Notes: a model not told the origin generated them from the letters alone. Positions 1 through 11,928 are shown, counted from the stretch's first letter. The stretch is DNA of 64,000 bases from Enoplolaimus lenunculus (GCA_030248215.1 JASANG010002512.1:1-64000); one strand, 5' to 3'. Made by a program: numbers and translations.

Positions 1-3000
1 TAGGGTAAAACCAACCGTTGGGGTAAAACCGATCGTTGGGGTGAAACCAACCGTTGAGGGGAAACCAACCGCTGAGGTGAATCCAACCGTTGGGGTGAAA
101 CCAACCGTTGGGGTGAAACCAACCGTTGGGGTGAAACCAACCGTTGGGGTGAAACCAACCGTTGGGGTGAAACCAACGGATGGGGTGAAACCAACCGTTG
201 GGGTGAAACCAACCGTTGGGGCAAAACCAACCGTTGGGATGAAACCAACCGTTGGGGTGAAACCAACCGTTGGGGTGAAACCAACCGTCGAGGTGAAACC
301 AACCGTTGGGGTGAAACCAACCGTTGGGGCAAAACCAACCATTGGGGCAAAACCAACCGTTGGGTAAAACCAACCGTTGGGGTGAAACCAACCGCTGTGG
401 TGAAACCAACCGTTGGGGTGAAACCAACCGTTGGGGTGAAACCAACCGCTGGAGTGACACCAACCGTTGGTGAAACCAACCGTTGGGGTGAAACCAACCG
501 TTGGAGTGAAACCAACCGTTGGAGTGAAACCAACCGTTGGGGTGAAACCAACCGTTGGGTGAAACCAACCGTTGGGGTGACACCAACCGTTGGGGTGACA
601 CCAACCGTTGGGGTGAAACCAACCGTTGGGGCAAAACCAACCGTTGGGGTGAAACCAACCGTTGGGGTGAAACCAACCGTTGGGGCAAAACCAACCGTTG
701 GGGAGAAACCAACCGTTGGGGTGAAACCAACCGTTGGGGTGAAACCAACCGTTGGGGTGAAACCAACCGTTGGGGTGAAACCAACCGTTAGGGTAAAACC
801 AACCGTTGGGGTAAACCCAACCGTTGGGGTGAAACCAACCGTTGGGGTAAAAGCGCCGTTGGGGTGAAACCAACCGCTGGGGTGTAAGCACCGTTGGGGT
901 GAAACCAACCGCTGAAGTGAAAGCACCGTTGGGGTGACACCAACCGTTGGGGTGAAACCAACCGCTGTGGTGAATCCAACCGTTGGGGTGAAACCAACCG
1001 TTGGGGTGAAACCAACCGTTGGGGTGAAACCAACCTTTGGGGTGAAACCAACCGTTGGGGTGAAACCAACAGTTGGGGTGAAACCAACCGTTAGGGTAAA
1101 ACCAACCGTTGGGGTAAAACCGATCGTTGGGGTGAAACCAACCGTTGAGGGGAAACCAACCGCTGAGGTGAATCCAACCGTTGGGGTGAAACCAACCGTT
1201 GGGGTGAAACCAACCGTTGGGGTGAAACCAACCGTTGGGGTGAAACCAACCGTTGGGGTGAAACCAACCGTTGGGGTGAAACCAACCGTTGGGGTGAAAC
1301 CAACCGTTGGGGTGAAACCAACCGTTGGGGCAAAACCAACCGTTGGGGTGAAACCAACCGTTGGGGTGAAACCAACCGTTGGGGTGAAACCAACCGTTGG
1401 AGTGAAACCAACCGTTGGGGTGAAACCAACCGTTAGGGTAAAACCAACCGTTGGGGTAAAACCAACCGTTGGGGTAAAACCAACCGTTGGGGTGAAACCA
1501 ACCGCTGGGGTGAAACCAACCGTTGGGGTGAAACCAACCGTTGGGGTGAAACCAACCGTTGGGGTGACACCAACCGTTGGGGTGAAACCAACCGTTGGGG
1601 TGAAACCAACCGTTGGAGTGAAACCAACCGTTGGAGTGAAACCAACCGTTGGGGTGAAACCAACCGTTGGGTGAAACCAACCGTTGGGGTGACACCAACC
1701 GTTGGGGTGACACCAACCGTTGGGGTGAAACCAACCGTTGGGGCAAAACCAACCGTTGGGGTGAAACCAACCGTTGGGGTGAAACCAACCGTTGGGGCAA
1801 AACCAACCGTTGGGGTGAAACCAACCGTTGGGGTGAAACCAACCGTTGGGGTGAAACCAACCGTTGGGGTGAAACCAACCGTTGGGGTGAAACCAACCGT
1901 TAGGGTAAAACCAACCGTTGGGGTAAACCCAACCGTTGGGGTGAAACCAACCGTTGGGGTAAAAGCGCCGTTGGGGTGAAACCAACCGCTGGGGTGTAAG
2001 CACCGTTGGGGTGAAACCAACCGCTGAGGTGAAAGCACCGTTGGGGTGACACCAACCGTTGGGGTGAAACCAACCGCTGAGGTGAATCCAACCGTTGGGG
2101 TGAAACCAACCGTTGGGGTGAAACCAACCGTTGGGGTGAAACCAACCTTTGGGGTGAAACCAACCGTTGGGGTGAAACCAACTGTTGGGGTGAAACCAAC
2201 CGTTAGGGTAAAACCAACCGTTGGGGTAAAACCGATCGTTGGGGTGAAACCAACCGTTGAGGGGAAACCAACCGCTGAGGTGAATCCAACCGTTGGGGTG
2301 AAACCAACCGTTGGGGTGAAACCAACCGTTGGGGTGAAACCAACCGTTGGGGTGAAACCAACCGTTGGGGTGAAACCAACCGTTGGGGTGAAACCAACCG
2401 TTGGGGTGAAACCAACCGTTGGGGTGAAACCAACCGTTGGGGCAAAACCAACCGTTGGGGTGAAACCAACCGTTGGGGTGAAACCAACCGTTGGGGTGAA
2501 ACCAACCGTTGGAGTGAAACCAACCGTTGGGGTGAAACCAACCGTTGGGGTGAAACCAACCGTTAGGGTAAAACCAACCGTTGGGGTAAAACCAACCGTT
2601 GGGGTAAAACCAACCGTTGGGGTGAAACCAACCGCTGGGGTGAAACCAACCGTTGGGGTGAAACCAACCGTTGGGGTGAAACCAACCGTTGGGGTGACAC
2701 CAACCGTTGGGGTGAAACCAACCGTTGGGGTGAAACCAACCGTTGGAGTGAAACCAACCGTTGGAGTGAAACCAACCGTTGGGGTGAAACCAACCGTTGG
2801 GTGAAACCAACCGTTGGGGTGACACCAACCGTTGGGGTGACACCAACCGTTGGGGTGAAACCAACCGTTGGGGCAAAACCAACCGTTGGGGTGAAACCAA
2901 CCGTTGGGGTGAAACCAACCGTTGGGGTGAAACCAACCGTTGGGGTGACACCAACCGTTGGGGTGAAACCAACCGTTGGGGTGAAACCAACCGTTGGGTG

Positions 3001-4430
3001 AAACCAACCGTTGGGGTGACACCAACCGTTGGGGTGACACCAACCGTTGGGGTGAAACCAACCGTTGGGGCAAAACCAACCGTTGGGGTGAAACCAACCG
3101 TTGGGGTGAAACCAACCGTTGGGGTGAAACCAACCGTTGGGGTGAAACCAACCGTTGGGGTGAAACCAACCGTTAGGGTAAAACCAACCGTTGGGGTAAA
3201 CCCAACCGTTGGGGTGAAACCAACCGTTGGGGTAAAAGCGCCGTTGGGGTGAAACCAACCGCTGGGGTGTAAGCACCGTTGGGGTGAAACCAACCGCTGA
3301 GGTGAAAGCACCGTTGGGGTGACACCAACCGTTGGGGTGAAACCAACCGCTGAGGTGAATCCAACCGTTGGGGTGAAACCAACCGTTGGGGTGAAACCAA
3401 CCGTTGGGGTGAAACCAACCTTTGGGGTGAAACCAACCGTTGGGGTGAAACCAACTGTTGGGGTGAAACCAACCGTTAGGGTAAAACCAACCGTTGGGGT
3501 AAAACCGATCGTTGGGGTGAAACCAACCGTTGAGGGGAAACCAACCGCTGAGGTGAATCCAACCGTTGGGGTGAAACCAACCGTTGGGGTGAAACCAACC
3601 GTTGGGGTGAAACCAACCGTTGGGGTGAAACCAACCGTTGGGGTGAAACCAACCGTTGGGGTGAAACCAACCGTTGGGGTGAAACCAACCGTTGGGGTGA
3701 AACCAACCGTTGGGGTGAAACCAACCGTTGGGGTGAAACCAACCGTTGGGGCAAAACCAACCGTTGGGGTGAAACCAACCGTTGGGGTGAAACCAACCGT
3801 TGGGGTGAAACCAACCGTTGGAGTGAAACCAACCGTTGGGGTGAAACCAACCGTTGGGGTGAAACCAACCGTTAGGGTAAAACCAACCGTTGGGGTAAAA
3901 CCAACCGTTGGGGTAAAACCAACCGTTGGGGTGAAACCAACCGCTGGGGTGAAACCAACCGTTGGGGTGAAACCAACCGTTGGGGTGAAACCAACCGTTG
4001 GGGTGACACCAACCGTTGGGGTGAAACCAACCGTTGGGGTGAAACCAACCGTTGGAGTGAAACCAACCGTTGGCGTGAAACCAACCGTTGGGGTGAAACC
4101 AACCGTTGGGTGAAACCAAACGGTGGGGTGACACCAACCGTTGGGGTGACACCAACCGTTGGGGTGAAACCAACCGTTGGGGCAAAACCAACCGTTGGGG
4201 TGAAACCAACCGTTGGGGTGAAACCAACCGTTGGGGTGAAACCAACCGTTGGGGTGACACCAACCGTTGGGGTGAAACCAACCGTTGGGGCAAAACCAAC
4301 CGTTGGGGTGAAACCAACCGTTGGGGTGAAACCAACCGTTAGGGTAAAACCAACCGTTAGGGTAAAACCAACCGTTGGGGTAAAACCGACTGTTGGGGTG
4401 AAACCAACCGTTGGGGTGAAACTAACCGTA
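1..4430. repeat. 18-bp minisatellite with about 1.1-kb higher-order repeats
   Basis: Roughly 245 tandem copies of an 18-bp unit (consensus CCAACCGTTGGGGTGAAA) run from the window edge to about 4430, where they decay into unique sequence. The true left end is outside the window. Variant units (GGGCAAAA, GATCGTTGG, CGCTGAGG, TTAGGGTAA) recur in the same order, so the array is built of longer blocks. The marker GATCGTTGG lies at 31, 1122, 2234 and 3507, giving block lengths of 1091, 1112 and 1273 bp. The unit is a multiple of three without stops, so long open frames appear on both strands. They begin and end only where 17-bp or 19-bp units slip the frame, and I do not regard them as genes. Confidence 0.97.
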
Positions 4431-5175
4431 AGCTCTATAAAGTGGTGACAGTTATAACCGTAAAATTACATAGCTAACGTGTAAAAAGTGTTGAACCAAA
4501 ATGAAAAATTTCGTTTTTTGACCGTAACTGTTGAAGACCACACTGGTTTGCCAAATCCTTTGGCACAAATAAAATGTACAAAATTTAAACGATAGCGGTC
4601 TGATATTACTTTAGCACCAACATGCGAACTAAACTGAAAATACGCGCTTGAGATGCGCGAATCATATATATGAACACTATCGTGTTCATATGATTAGTCA
4701 CTTGCAATTTTCTAAACCGAAAACCCAGAACTATTGACGCAGTTGCATAATAGTGATTTTTTAAAATTGTATATATGTGTTGGGTTCATAACAATCACTT
4801 TCTGGGTCAGGTATTTCCTTTAGAGCAACCAAGCCAGACCTCCGATCGCACCCTGATACCTATGCTAAAATAAAACATTACTCTAAAGCTAAAACAATGT
4901 ATTTACGATACTCGGCTAACGGTAAAGCTACCAAATCTGCGTTCGACCCAAAGTTTGCAAGTGGTGCAGTTCTTTTCTCATACTCCACATCAGTTTAACC
5001 GATTTATATATTTTTTTGGCAAAATACCGTCTGATGTGTGAACGAGTCAATCAGAGAGGAAACATATTAATTGAGCGATGTGTGTCACAAAGTTTATTTT
5101 TGATGATGAACAATTCGACCGTGATGTATCTGATGTTAATAGTACGCCAAGCGAATACAACCCAAATATGAAAAG
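4431..5175. other. Intergenic DNA, no gene seen
   Basis: AT-rich sequence between the minisatellite and the first hAT-like element. I see no open frame with protein-like content, no RNA gene and no clear repeat. Confidence 0.6.
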
Positions 5176-5831
5176 CAGGGTGCAACCGGAATTCCGTTTC
5201 CGGTAGGAAAATTCGGTATTTTCACTACTCGGTTCCGGTAATATATCCGGAATGTTTTCACGGAATTTTGGGGTATTTTCGGGTTTGAAAATTTTTTCTC
5301 ATTTTAAAATTTAAGAAAAATTGGTATATTATCACTCAAAATAACATTTCTGACATTTAAGAAAAAATTTCTTTCATTTAAGAAATATGATTAGGAAGTT
5401 GCACTTGAAAAGTATTTCTGTTTTATAACAGCAAATATTTCAGAAAAGTTTTGAAATAAAGTCAGAAAACAAACGTTTTGCAGTTAGTTTTTGAAAAATT
5501 GTCTTAAATTTCAGAAAACATGTCAGATATGCCACAGAATATACTTTTCTGAATAAATTCAGAAATACTTTTTTGTGTGATTTGTAACTTATTTCTCTAA
5601 AATTGTCCGCGCGAGTATTGCCAAAATTTTCAATTTGTGTAGGCCATATTTTATCTTGTTTCCACCTACTGCGTTTATTTCAAGACTTTGGCATTCTACA
5701 AATGGTGTGTTTACATTAATAGAAGCGATAAAATAGCGTTAAAATAAATTTTTCTGTAACAAGTTTTTTATTTTCTCGTCCCAACACCGGTATTTTTAAC
5801 TTTCCGGTTCCGGTATTCCGGTTGCACCCTG
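5176..5831. mobile_element. hAT-like non-autonomous element, TTCCGG type
   Basis: Begins CAGGGTGCAACCGGAATTCC and ends in the inverted sequence GGTATTCCGGTTGCACCCTG. Subterminal TTCCGG hexamers occur at both ends. The 656-bp interior is AT-rich with no coding frame. The CAGGGTG termini are typical of the hAT superfamily. The flanking 8-mers (atgaaaag and tacatatg) do not match, so the target duplication is lost here or the ends recombined. Confidence 0.85.
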
Positions 5832-5978
5832 TACATATGCGTCTTGTCGGCTCGCTCGCCAGGTCTTGGTGACAGTGGGGCCAAAGTTAGGTCGCTCAAA
5901 ATCGAAAGCTTGCTTTTACCATATGATTTAACACAAGAATACGTCTAGCTTCTCAACCTCGCAGTGCTCGCGAGGTTG

Positions 5979-6116
5979 GGCCAATGTAAAGAACAGGGGC
6001 GGAAAAGTATTATAAACATATTCCTAACCCTAAGCATAAAAATAAGTATATTCCTAATCCTAAGCCAAGCAAAAAAATTAATCTAAACCTTACCACCCCT
6101 GATCTGTACATGGTCC
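5979..6116. mobile_element. Short hAT-like MITE of the GGCC-ATGTAAAG family
   Basis: Termini GGCCAATGTAAAGAACAGGG and CCCCTGATCTGTACATGGTCC are inverted repeats of each other. The 8-bp sequence CGAGGTTG flanks both sides (5971-5978 and 6117-6124), which is the target duplication size of hAT elements. The interior consists of CCTAA-rich stretches and has no coding capacity. Confidence 0.85.
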
Positions 6117-6235
6117 CGAGGTTGCATCAATTGAGAGGCTTTGATGATCGAAAAAAGCCCACAAGTGTGTTGCAATTTAATATATACTTACAAAAAATAA
6201 GTGTGACTTGTTTAGCTCGCTCCACTCATGAGTTT

Positions 6236-6612
6236 CTGATAATTTTGAAAAAATTCGAATTTTAAGGCTCCAAGTTCCTCCATTGGACTCAAATTTTTTT
6301 GTCGAAAAATTAGACAAATTAAATACCATTTGACATACGTTGCGGAGCTATAAGACGACGAATATTGTTAAATTATTCCCAATCAGACGTCTGGCTAACG
6401 AGGTATTGTCAAATAATCATTGGCAGCGCGCCAAATCAGTTATTTGACAACTCGTTAAGCAGATTTCTGATTGCAGAAAGTTTAATACCACTCGACTCAT
6501 CTCTGCAAACTGTCAAATGATATACGGTTTGTCCAACTTGTCGAAAAAATTGGGTCCTAAGGCGCCAGACACTGCGGCTATAAAAATCGAATTTTTCAAA
6601 AATTCAGATTTG
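6236..6612. repeat. Long foldback (hairpin) element
   Basis: The whole segment is an imperfect palindrome about 375 bp long, centred near 6426 (GGCAGCGCGCC), with arms of about 185 bp. Matching arm segments include TTATTTGACAA, CTCGTTA, GTCAAATG and TTTTTCAAAAATTC-like ends. There is almost no loop. No duplicate flanks were recognised. A transcript of either strand would fold into one long stem. Confidence 0.85.
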
Positions 6613-7318
6613 TGCATGGAAAGATCTGGGGATGTCATCCGAAACTCAAACATGCAAAGTTTTAAAATCCAAGCAGTTTTTGGGCAAACGGCGGCTAAAG
6701 GGTGCGATAATTGACCACTACAGGCAAAGAATGATTTTTTCCATTTGTTTCCGGAAAAAAATTAAAAAAGTCATTTCTTTCTTACAGATATTGGCTAAAA
6801 TTAACTAATTAACCATCATTTTTACTACGTAATTTCGCCTCAGCTCCGGATCTGGCTCCGGCACGTTTCGTTGACCTCCGGCTCAGGTATTTTTCACCTC
6901 CAGATGCGCTCTGGTACTTTAGTGGTTTTTCAAGGAAAAACGGGACGTTTTCAAATGTAATAAGATCCCAAGAAGCCATACTGCCAGCTTTTATATCGAA
7001 TAACAAAATTATTTACTAACCATGTTTACTGCACACTGTCAATATTAATAAATCTTATATTAAAACTTAATTCTTTCTGCGGTGCTGTAAAGCTCAAATA
7101 GTACTAGTAGTGTTCACAACACGTTGCTTGGATTTTAAAGTCAAAAGCTGCCAAACCAAGACTAACTTTTATATCAAAGAATTAGATTATTCGGCATTTT
7201 CAGGCACTAAATACAGCAAAACAAAATAGAAATCTTAAAAAGGCACTCGAAAACACTTAGAATGCATCTGTCATTTACATATTGTACATAAAATAAACCC
7301 CTGTACAAACAGTTGTTC
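6613..7318. other. Intergenic DNA with a fragment of the GGAGCC-type hAT element
   Basis: About 6835-6925 carries degenerate CTCCGG/GGAGCC hexamers, including a CGTTTCGTTGACCTCCGG segment. It is the reverse complement of part of the better-preserved element at 30168. The rest is AT-rich with no supported gene. It would include the 3' flank of the MAIP1-like gene on the minus strand. Confidence 0.5.
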
Positions 7319-10211
7319 TTAATTTACGATCATACTCAGTCGGTCATTTGGCTTCTTCTGTATCCAATCAAGACTAACAGTAGCAGTACGACGCACTACT
7401 AATGGAGTAGCAAAAACAATAACACACGACCAGTCCGTCTTCATCAGGTCTTTATAGCAGTGAGCAAAAAGTTTCAACCATCCAACCATATAACGTGTGT
7501 CATATAAAACCCACGCACCAGAAATATGGTTTGGTACCAACTACCAGTTAAAGTAATTCAGTGCCGACACTGTCCAATCTTCTTCATATGTCGGCTCAAG
7601 CATTTTTGTGAAACTAAAAAATGATACCAAAAATAACAACAAACGATTTATGACGTTGTTATGGCAGGCCGCAGTGTACGATTGTGGCCCGTGTTACTTT
7701 GAGGGGCAAACCGTTTTTTTTCGCGGACCATATACAGTAAGCTTAAGCTTTAGACCATTTTTTCTAAGACTTATCCTTATAGATTTATTCTTACACTGAG
7801 ACTTACGCCTAGGAATATGCTTATACTATTGTTGCGCTTCTCAAAATAACATTGGCCATGACTCATCGTGTAACCAAGATATTCGTATCTGTTTCGGGTA
7901 AACTGTTTCCGATAAATATCTATATCCGTTTCTGTTATAAAGAAACCGACCGGAAATTCTGTTACATTTATGCTCAAAATTAGTTATAAATCACGTGTGT
8001 ATCTCGCAATTTTTATTACTGGTATGCTCCAAATGTTCGATATTACATAAAAATTAAGAATTTCATCCAAAATCTTAAAAGTTTCAGTGCATATGCTGTT
8101 TTTTAAAACTTAAGAAAGCCCGGAGAATATTTACATGCCATAATTGTGTTGGCAGAGTTGCTTTGATCACTACCCGTACCGGTTTCCGTAATTTTTACTA
8201 TCCATTAACACTCTGCATGCTTGCCATGAATTTCACTGCTAAAAATAATTGAACTCTAGTGATATTATGGTGCCTAAATGAAATCACATGTTTTCCTGTT
8301 TCAAGTTTTGTAAGTTTGCAATCATTGGCTGGGTTTCTAAAACCATACTTAAGTATGACTTAGTACTTACGCACGTGCTAAGTTACTACTTGACCTTTTT
8401 TTGCTTTTAAAAGCGTACTTACGTTAAGTAAATACTTAAGTCGCTGATTAAATTTGATATGTTACAGATTAACAGTTCAGATATACTAACTTTGGTCTAA
8501 CTGAAATTGTAGACTCCTGGTACCTCCTTAATATAAACAAAATTATTACTTTCTTGTTAAGGCGATGGCTCACATTTGGCGTTTATGTTTTTGTTCTACA
8601 TGTTAAAGATTTATTTAAGTCGACGACTTAAGTAATTACTTAAGTGAAAACATAAACCCAGCCAATGACTCTTACCACATATTGACTACAACATAATTTT
8701 TTGGATCAGCTACATAGGCCATTATATCGTCTGCGTGACGCTCTGATCGTTTCATAACTTCAGTTTTGTTTATCATACAATGAAAAACGAGCATAATGTC
8801 AACGAATTTCGATCCTGAAAACGATATGCAAACTAAAAATTATTGTCATATTATGTTTACGCAATTCTAAGCGTAAATGACACACAAATGGATTCATAAC
8901 GACCAAAATATTATGGCAAAAACTTTCTTATCAGTATTTTAATTTAAGCAACATATCGAAATATGACTGTTTCAGCTCAATACTGCTAATAATAAACAAA
9001 ATGCTTAGTCAAGTAGAATACACAGCATTGCCTTTTTCACAACAGAATAGACGACGCCTGTTTATTATTCAAACTTAACAAGCTGTAGACAGCTTACCGT
9101 TTGATTCACGGAGAGGGTAATGCAAAGCTTCAAAAAATTCCACCATAACATCATCTGCAGCCAAGTTGATATATCTACGCTTATCTTCGGGTAACGCGCT
9201 GACTGCATCTTCCACTTTTGCAAGCGCCTACAGATAAATCAATAGTCGAATTAGACTCTGATGTACAACAAGCTAGCTTAAATACTTTAGTACTTGAACA
9301 TATAGCCTTGTAGGAGTCAGCAACATAAGTGGGTGCTTCTTACCATTGTATCTACCCTAATTTTGGTTACTTTCAAAGATGTATATTGCTAGCATACATG
9401 AAACCAAAAACATGGTGCCTGACAAGTTCTAACAACAAGCGCCTGGCAGAAATAAAAAACAATAAACATGTGAATCAATGTCTGTACAGATTCAACACGT
9501 TTCCCATGAACAAAATATGCATAAAACATACTGTTGTTTCCACTAGCCCGTCCAGCTCTCTAAATTTGCCGGAGAACAACTTTTCTGAGACCAAACCAAG
9601 GACCTACAAACAGCAAAACCTCATCAATTACATAGCCACTAATTGTTTAGACAATGCACTATGTAGACATTACATTTAGCTGTAGATAAAGACCACGAAA
9701 GGAGTGGTACAGATCCGTACTAGAAATTGGACATTTGCACCAATTGTTTACTGAAACAGATCAAAGGCAGATTGTTCAGGATAGCTATAATAAAGAAGAC
9801 ACGTACCAGAAAGCAACTTTTCAAAGTCAGTTTTTTCTGCACGAAGTAACAGTTTAAGTAAGGAGGACCTGACGTGTGTATTCATAATGATTTAATTTTG
9901 TGCCTTGTTAGACACATACTTTCGTGAATTTGCAGCAAAAGTATGTGAGCCAAAACACTTACTTGTCGGGCCCCTTTCTCAAAATCATGAATTGAAAACG
10001 ATTTATCATACTGCAACAAAGCATAATTATTCAGAGGAGCTTTGATTAGGTTATAAAAAGAATTGCCATAGAATTTTGGTTTATCCAGCAAATTAAATTT
10101 GTCTGGCGAATTAGAATCTAAACGAGTGAATTTGAATAAATTTCTATTATGTGAAATAAATGATTTAACACAAGCATTATTTAATAAATGTATTGATCTA
10201 GAAAGGATCAT
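7319..10211 (-). CDS. MAIP1: MAIP1-like mitochondrial matrix protein, exon joins unresolved
   Basis: MAIP1 binds the mitochondrial m-AAA protease and assists maturation of EMRE of the calcium uniporter. Minus-strand blocks read by eye: 9963-10211, 9807-9868, 9098-9227, 8676-8757 and 7319-7540. Block 1 starts ATG with a basic, Ser-rich, presequence-like N-terminus and ends YDKSFSIHDFEKGARQ. Block 2 has SSLLKLLLRAEKTDFEKLL, block 3 ALAKVEDAVSALPEDKRRY, block 4 DDIMAYVADPKNYVVVNM, and block 5 opens CWYQT. This order follows my memory of human MAIP1 (FSIEEFSEGAKQ, KEKVTSLPDNHKN, DISIYYDEKGRKFVN, MCFWYLT). Joins 3-4 and 4-5 are in phase. Joins 1-2 and 2-3 are not, and block 5 meets TGA after 22 codons while another frame (FAHCYKDLMKTDW) resembles the family C-terminus. 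Missed microexons, assembly indels or a decaying gene could explain this. The match is to the family; intactness is doubtful. Confidence 0.6.
7685..7857. mobile_element. GGCC-family MITE, degenerate copy
   Basis: Inverted ends TGGCCCGTGTTACTTTGAGG and CTTCTCAAAATAACATTGGCC resemble those of the copy at 35432. The interior has CTTA-rich stretches. No matching 8-bp flanks are visible. It lies just outside the last MAIP1-like exon, inside that gene's intron. Confidence 0.6.
7860..8218. mobile_element. hAT-like element of the GGTAAACGGATATC type, degenerate
   Basis: Contains GTTTCGGGTAAACTG and TATATCCGTTTCTG near one end and CCCGTACCGGTTTCCG with TACTATCC at the other. The interior (GCTCAAAATTAG, AATCACGTGTGTA) is shared with copies near 41625 and 44280. 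The ends are eroded, so the borders are approximate. Confidence 0.5.
8324..8666. mobile_element. MITE with ACTTAAGT palindromes
   Basis: Terminal inverted repeat ATTGGCTGGGTTT / AAACCCAGCCAAT. Inside both ends are clusters of TACTTAAGTA-like palindromes (ACTTAAGTATGACTTAGTAC, GACTTAAGTAATTACTTAAG). A partial second copy begins near 28874 inside SEC23. No coding frame and no certain target duplication. Confidence 0.7.
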
Positions 10212-10312
10212 AACACCTAAAACTCAAAACTAAACCTTAATTACAAATAAAATACACCAATCAACGTGGTTGCATTATATTTTCCCACAAATATGCCGCA
10301 ACACAACTTATG

Positions 10313-11928
10313 ATCCATGTGATAAGTTTGGTAGGCCTGGCTTCTCCACAGCGGAGGGGGCGGGGGGCCCCCAGCACTTTTCGAAATTTTCATTTTCCCC
10401 GGCGAAAATTTTGCCGCCCCCAGGAAAGGCACCCCGGCGAATTTTCGGCCGCCCCCCAGCAAATTTTTTTGGGGCCCCCAGGACTTTTCTAAGCCAAAAT
10501 ATTTCAATGTTAAAACATAAAGACCTGGACTTTTTTGAGGCGGACATTCGGCAAAATGTGATTTTATATTACGTGAGTACTCATAATTTTTAATAGCGTT
10601 ACAAATACAGTAATATTAGATAAAATTATTGTTATTAGCGTTTGCGGGGAATTTTTGTCATGTTGAGCGATGAGTAATCTTCAGTTGAGTTGGAAACACG
10701 ATCTAGAATAAAAAAGTGGTCCAAAAAGTCGGCTTGCAAAATTTTGAGCCTGCCCCCCAGATCATCTGGGGCCCCCCAGGAAAGCTGCCCCCCAGCAAAA
10801 TTAGCTGCCCCCAGGACACTCCTGGGCGCCCACAGGAAACGCCCCCCGGCGGAAATTTTCAAGCTGTGGAGAAGCCAATAGGCTAGGGCACGACAGTTTT
10901 TAGTTCTGAGTTTTCAGCAGCTGAAAATGAGGGACGCTCCCAGGAGGTTTCGAACTCGGTCGACAGATTTTTCAGTCCAGCGCGCTATCCACTGAGCCAC
11001 GCCGCCTCACAATCAACTGCTCAGTTTTTCTGTTTTTATGCCTTATAAGAACCTCAACATTATGTACATGTATCTTGGTTCTTCCATGTTTTACTGCTGC
11101 TGCATATGAAGGCACTACATATGCAGCAGTTTTTTTACCGATGTACCGCATCAGCATGAGGTTATTATTTGCATCCATACATCCGCATGTCACATCCCCC
11201 GGTTTTTCTACAAGGTCGTCCCTTGACCGCCAACTTATGTATTTTTGGTTCTACCGCGGCACTTTGCCATTGCGGTCCCATCGTGGTCACCATGTGATAA
11301 GTTTGGTAGGCTAGGGTACGACAGTTTTTAGTTCTGAGTTTTCAGTAGCTGAAAATGAGGGACGCGCCCAGGAGGTTTCGAACTCGGTCGACAGGTTTTA
11401 CTGCTGCTGCATATGAAGGCACTACATATGCAGCAGTTTTTTTACCGATGTACCGCATCAGCATGAGGTTATTATTTGCATCCATACATCCGCATGTCAC
11501 ATCCCCCGGTTTTTCTACAAGGTCGTCCCTTGACCGCCAACTTATGTATTTTTGGTTCTACCGCGGCACTTTGCCATTGCGGTCCCATCGTGGTCACCAT
11601 GTGATAAGTTTGGCAGGCTAGGGTACGACAGTTTTTAGTTCTGAGTTTTCAGTAGCTGAAAATGAGGGACGCGCCCAGGAGGTTTCGAACTCGGTCGACA
11701 GATTTTTCAGTCGAGCGCGCTATCCACTGAGCCACGCCGCCTCACAATCAACTGCTCAGTTTTTCTGTTTTTATGTCTTATAAGAACCTCAACATTATAT
11801 ACATGTATCTTGGGTCTTGCATGTTTTACTGCTGCTGCATATGAAGGCACTACATATGCAGCAGTGTTTTACCGATGTACAGCATCAGCATGAGGTTATT
11901 ATTTGCCTCCATACATCCGCATGTCACA
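10313..11928 (-). repeat. Tandem triplication of a tRNA-derived SINE unit, split by a MITE
   Basis: Three head-to-tail units start at GGCTAGGG (10881, 11309, 11616). Units 1 and 3 carry a tRNA-like head on the minus strand: A-box TGGCTCAGTGG and B-box GAGTTCGAAACC (cores about 10931-11007 and 11664-11742). Unit 2 lacks about 121 bp that include the A-box. Each unit also contains an inverted repeat, CTGCTGCATATG...CATATGCAGCAG. The unit junction GTGATAAGTTTGGTAGGC also occurs at 10319, where it is interrupted by the GC-rich element, so the array once continued leftward. Confidence 0.8.
10339..10878. mobile_element. GC-rich terminal-inverted-repeat element inserted in the SINE array
   Basis: Inverted ends CTGGCTTCTCCACAGC and GCTGTGGAGAAGCCAA enclose an AT-rich centre. 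Both subterminal zones consist of runs such as GGGGCCCCCAG and GCCCCCCAGCAAA, also in inverted orientation. TAGGC appears on both sides and may be a short target duplication. Open frames here are shadows of the GC-rich runs. Confidence 0.75.

Noticed and set aside
41-4448. Long open frames encoding KPTVGV, NRWGET and VSPQRL repeats
   Set aside because: All arise from an 18-bp tandem repeat without stops, in several frames on both strands at once. Frame changes follow 17- or 19-bp units. No splice context or unique sequence.
9329-9679. 116-codon plus-strand frame
   Set aside because: Starts with GTG, lies in an intron of the MAIP1-like gene on the other strand, and shows no recognisable domain.
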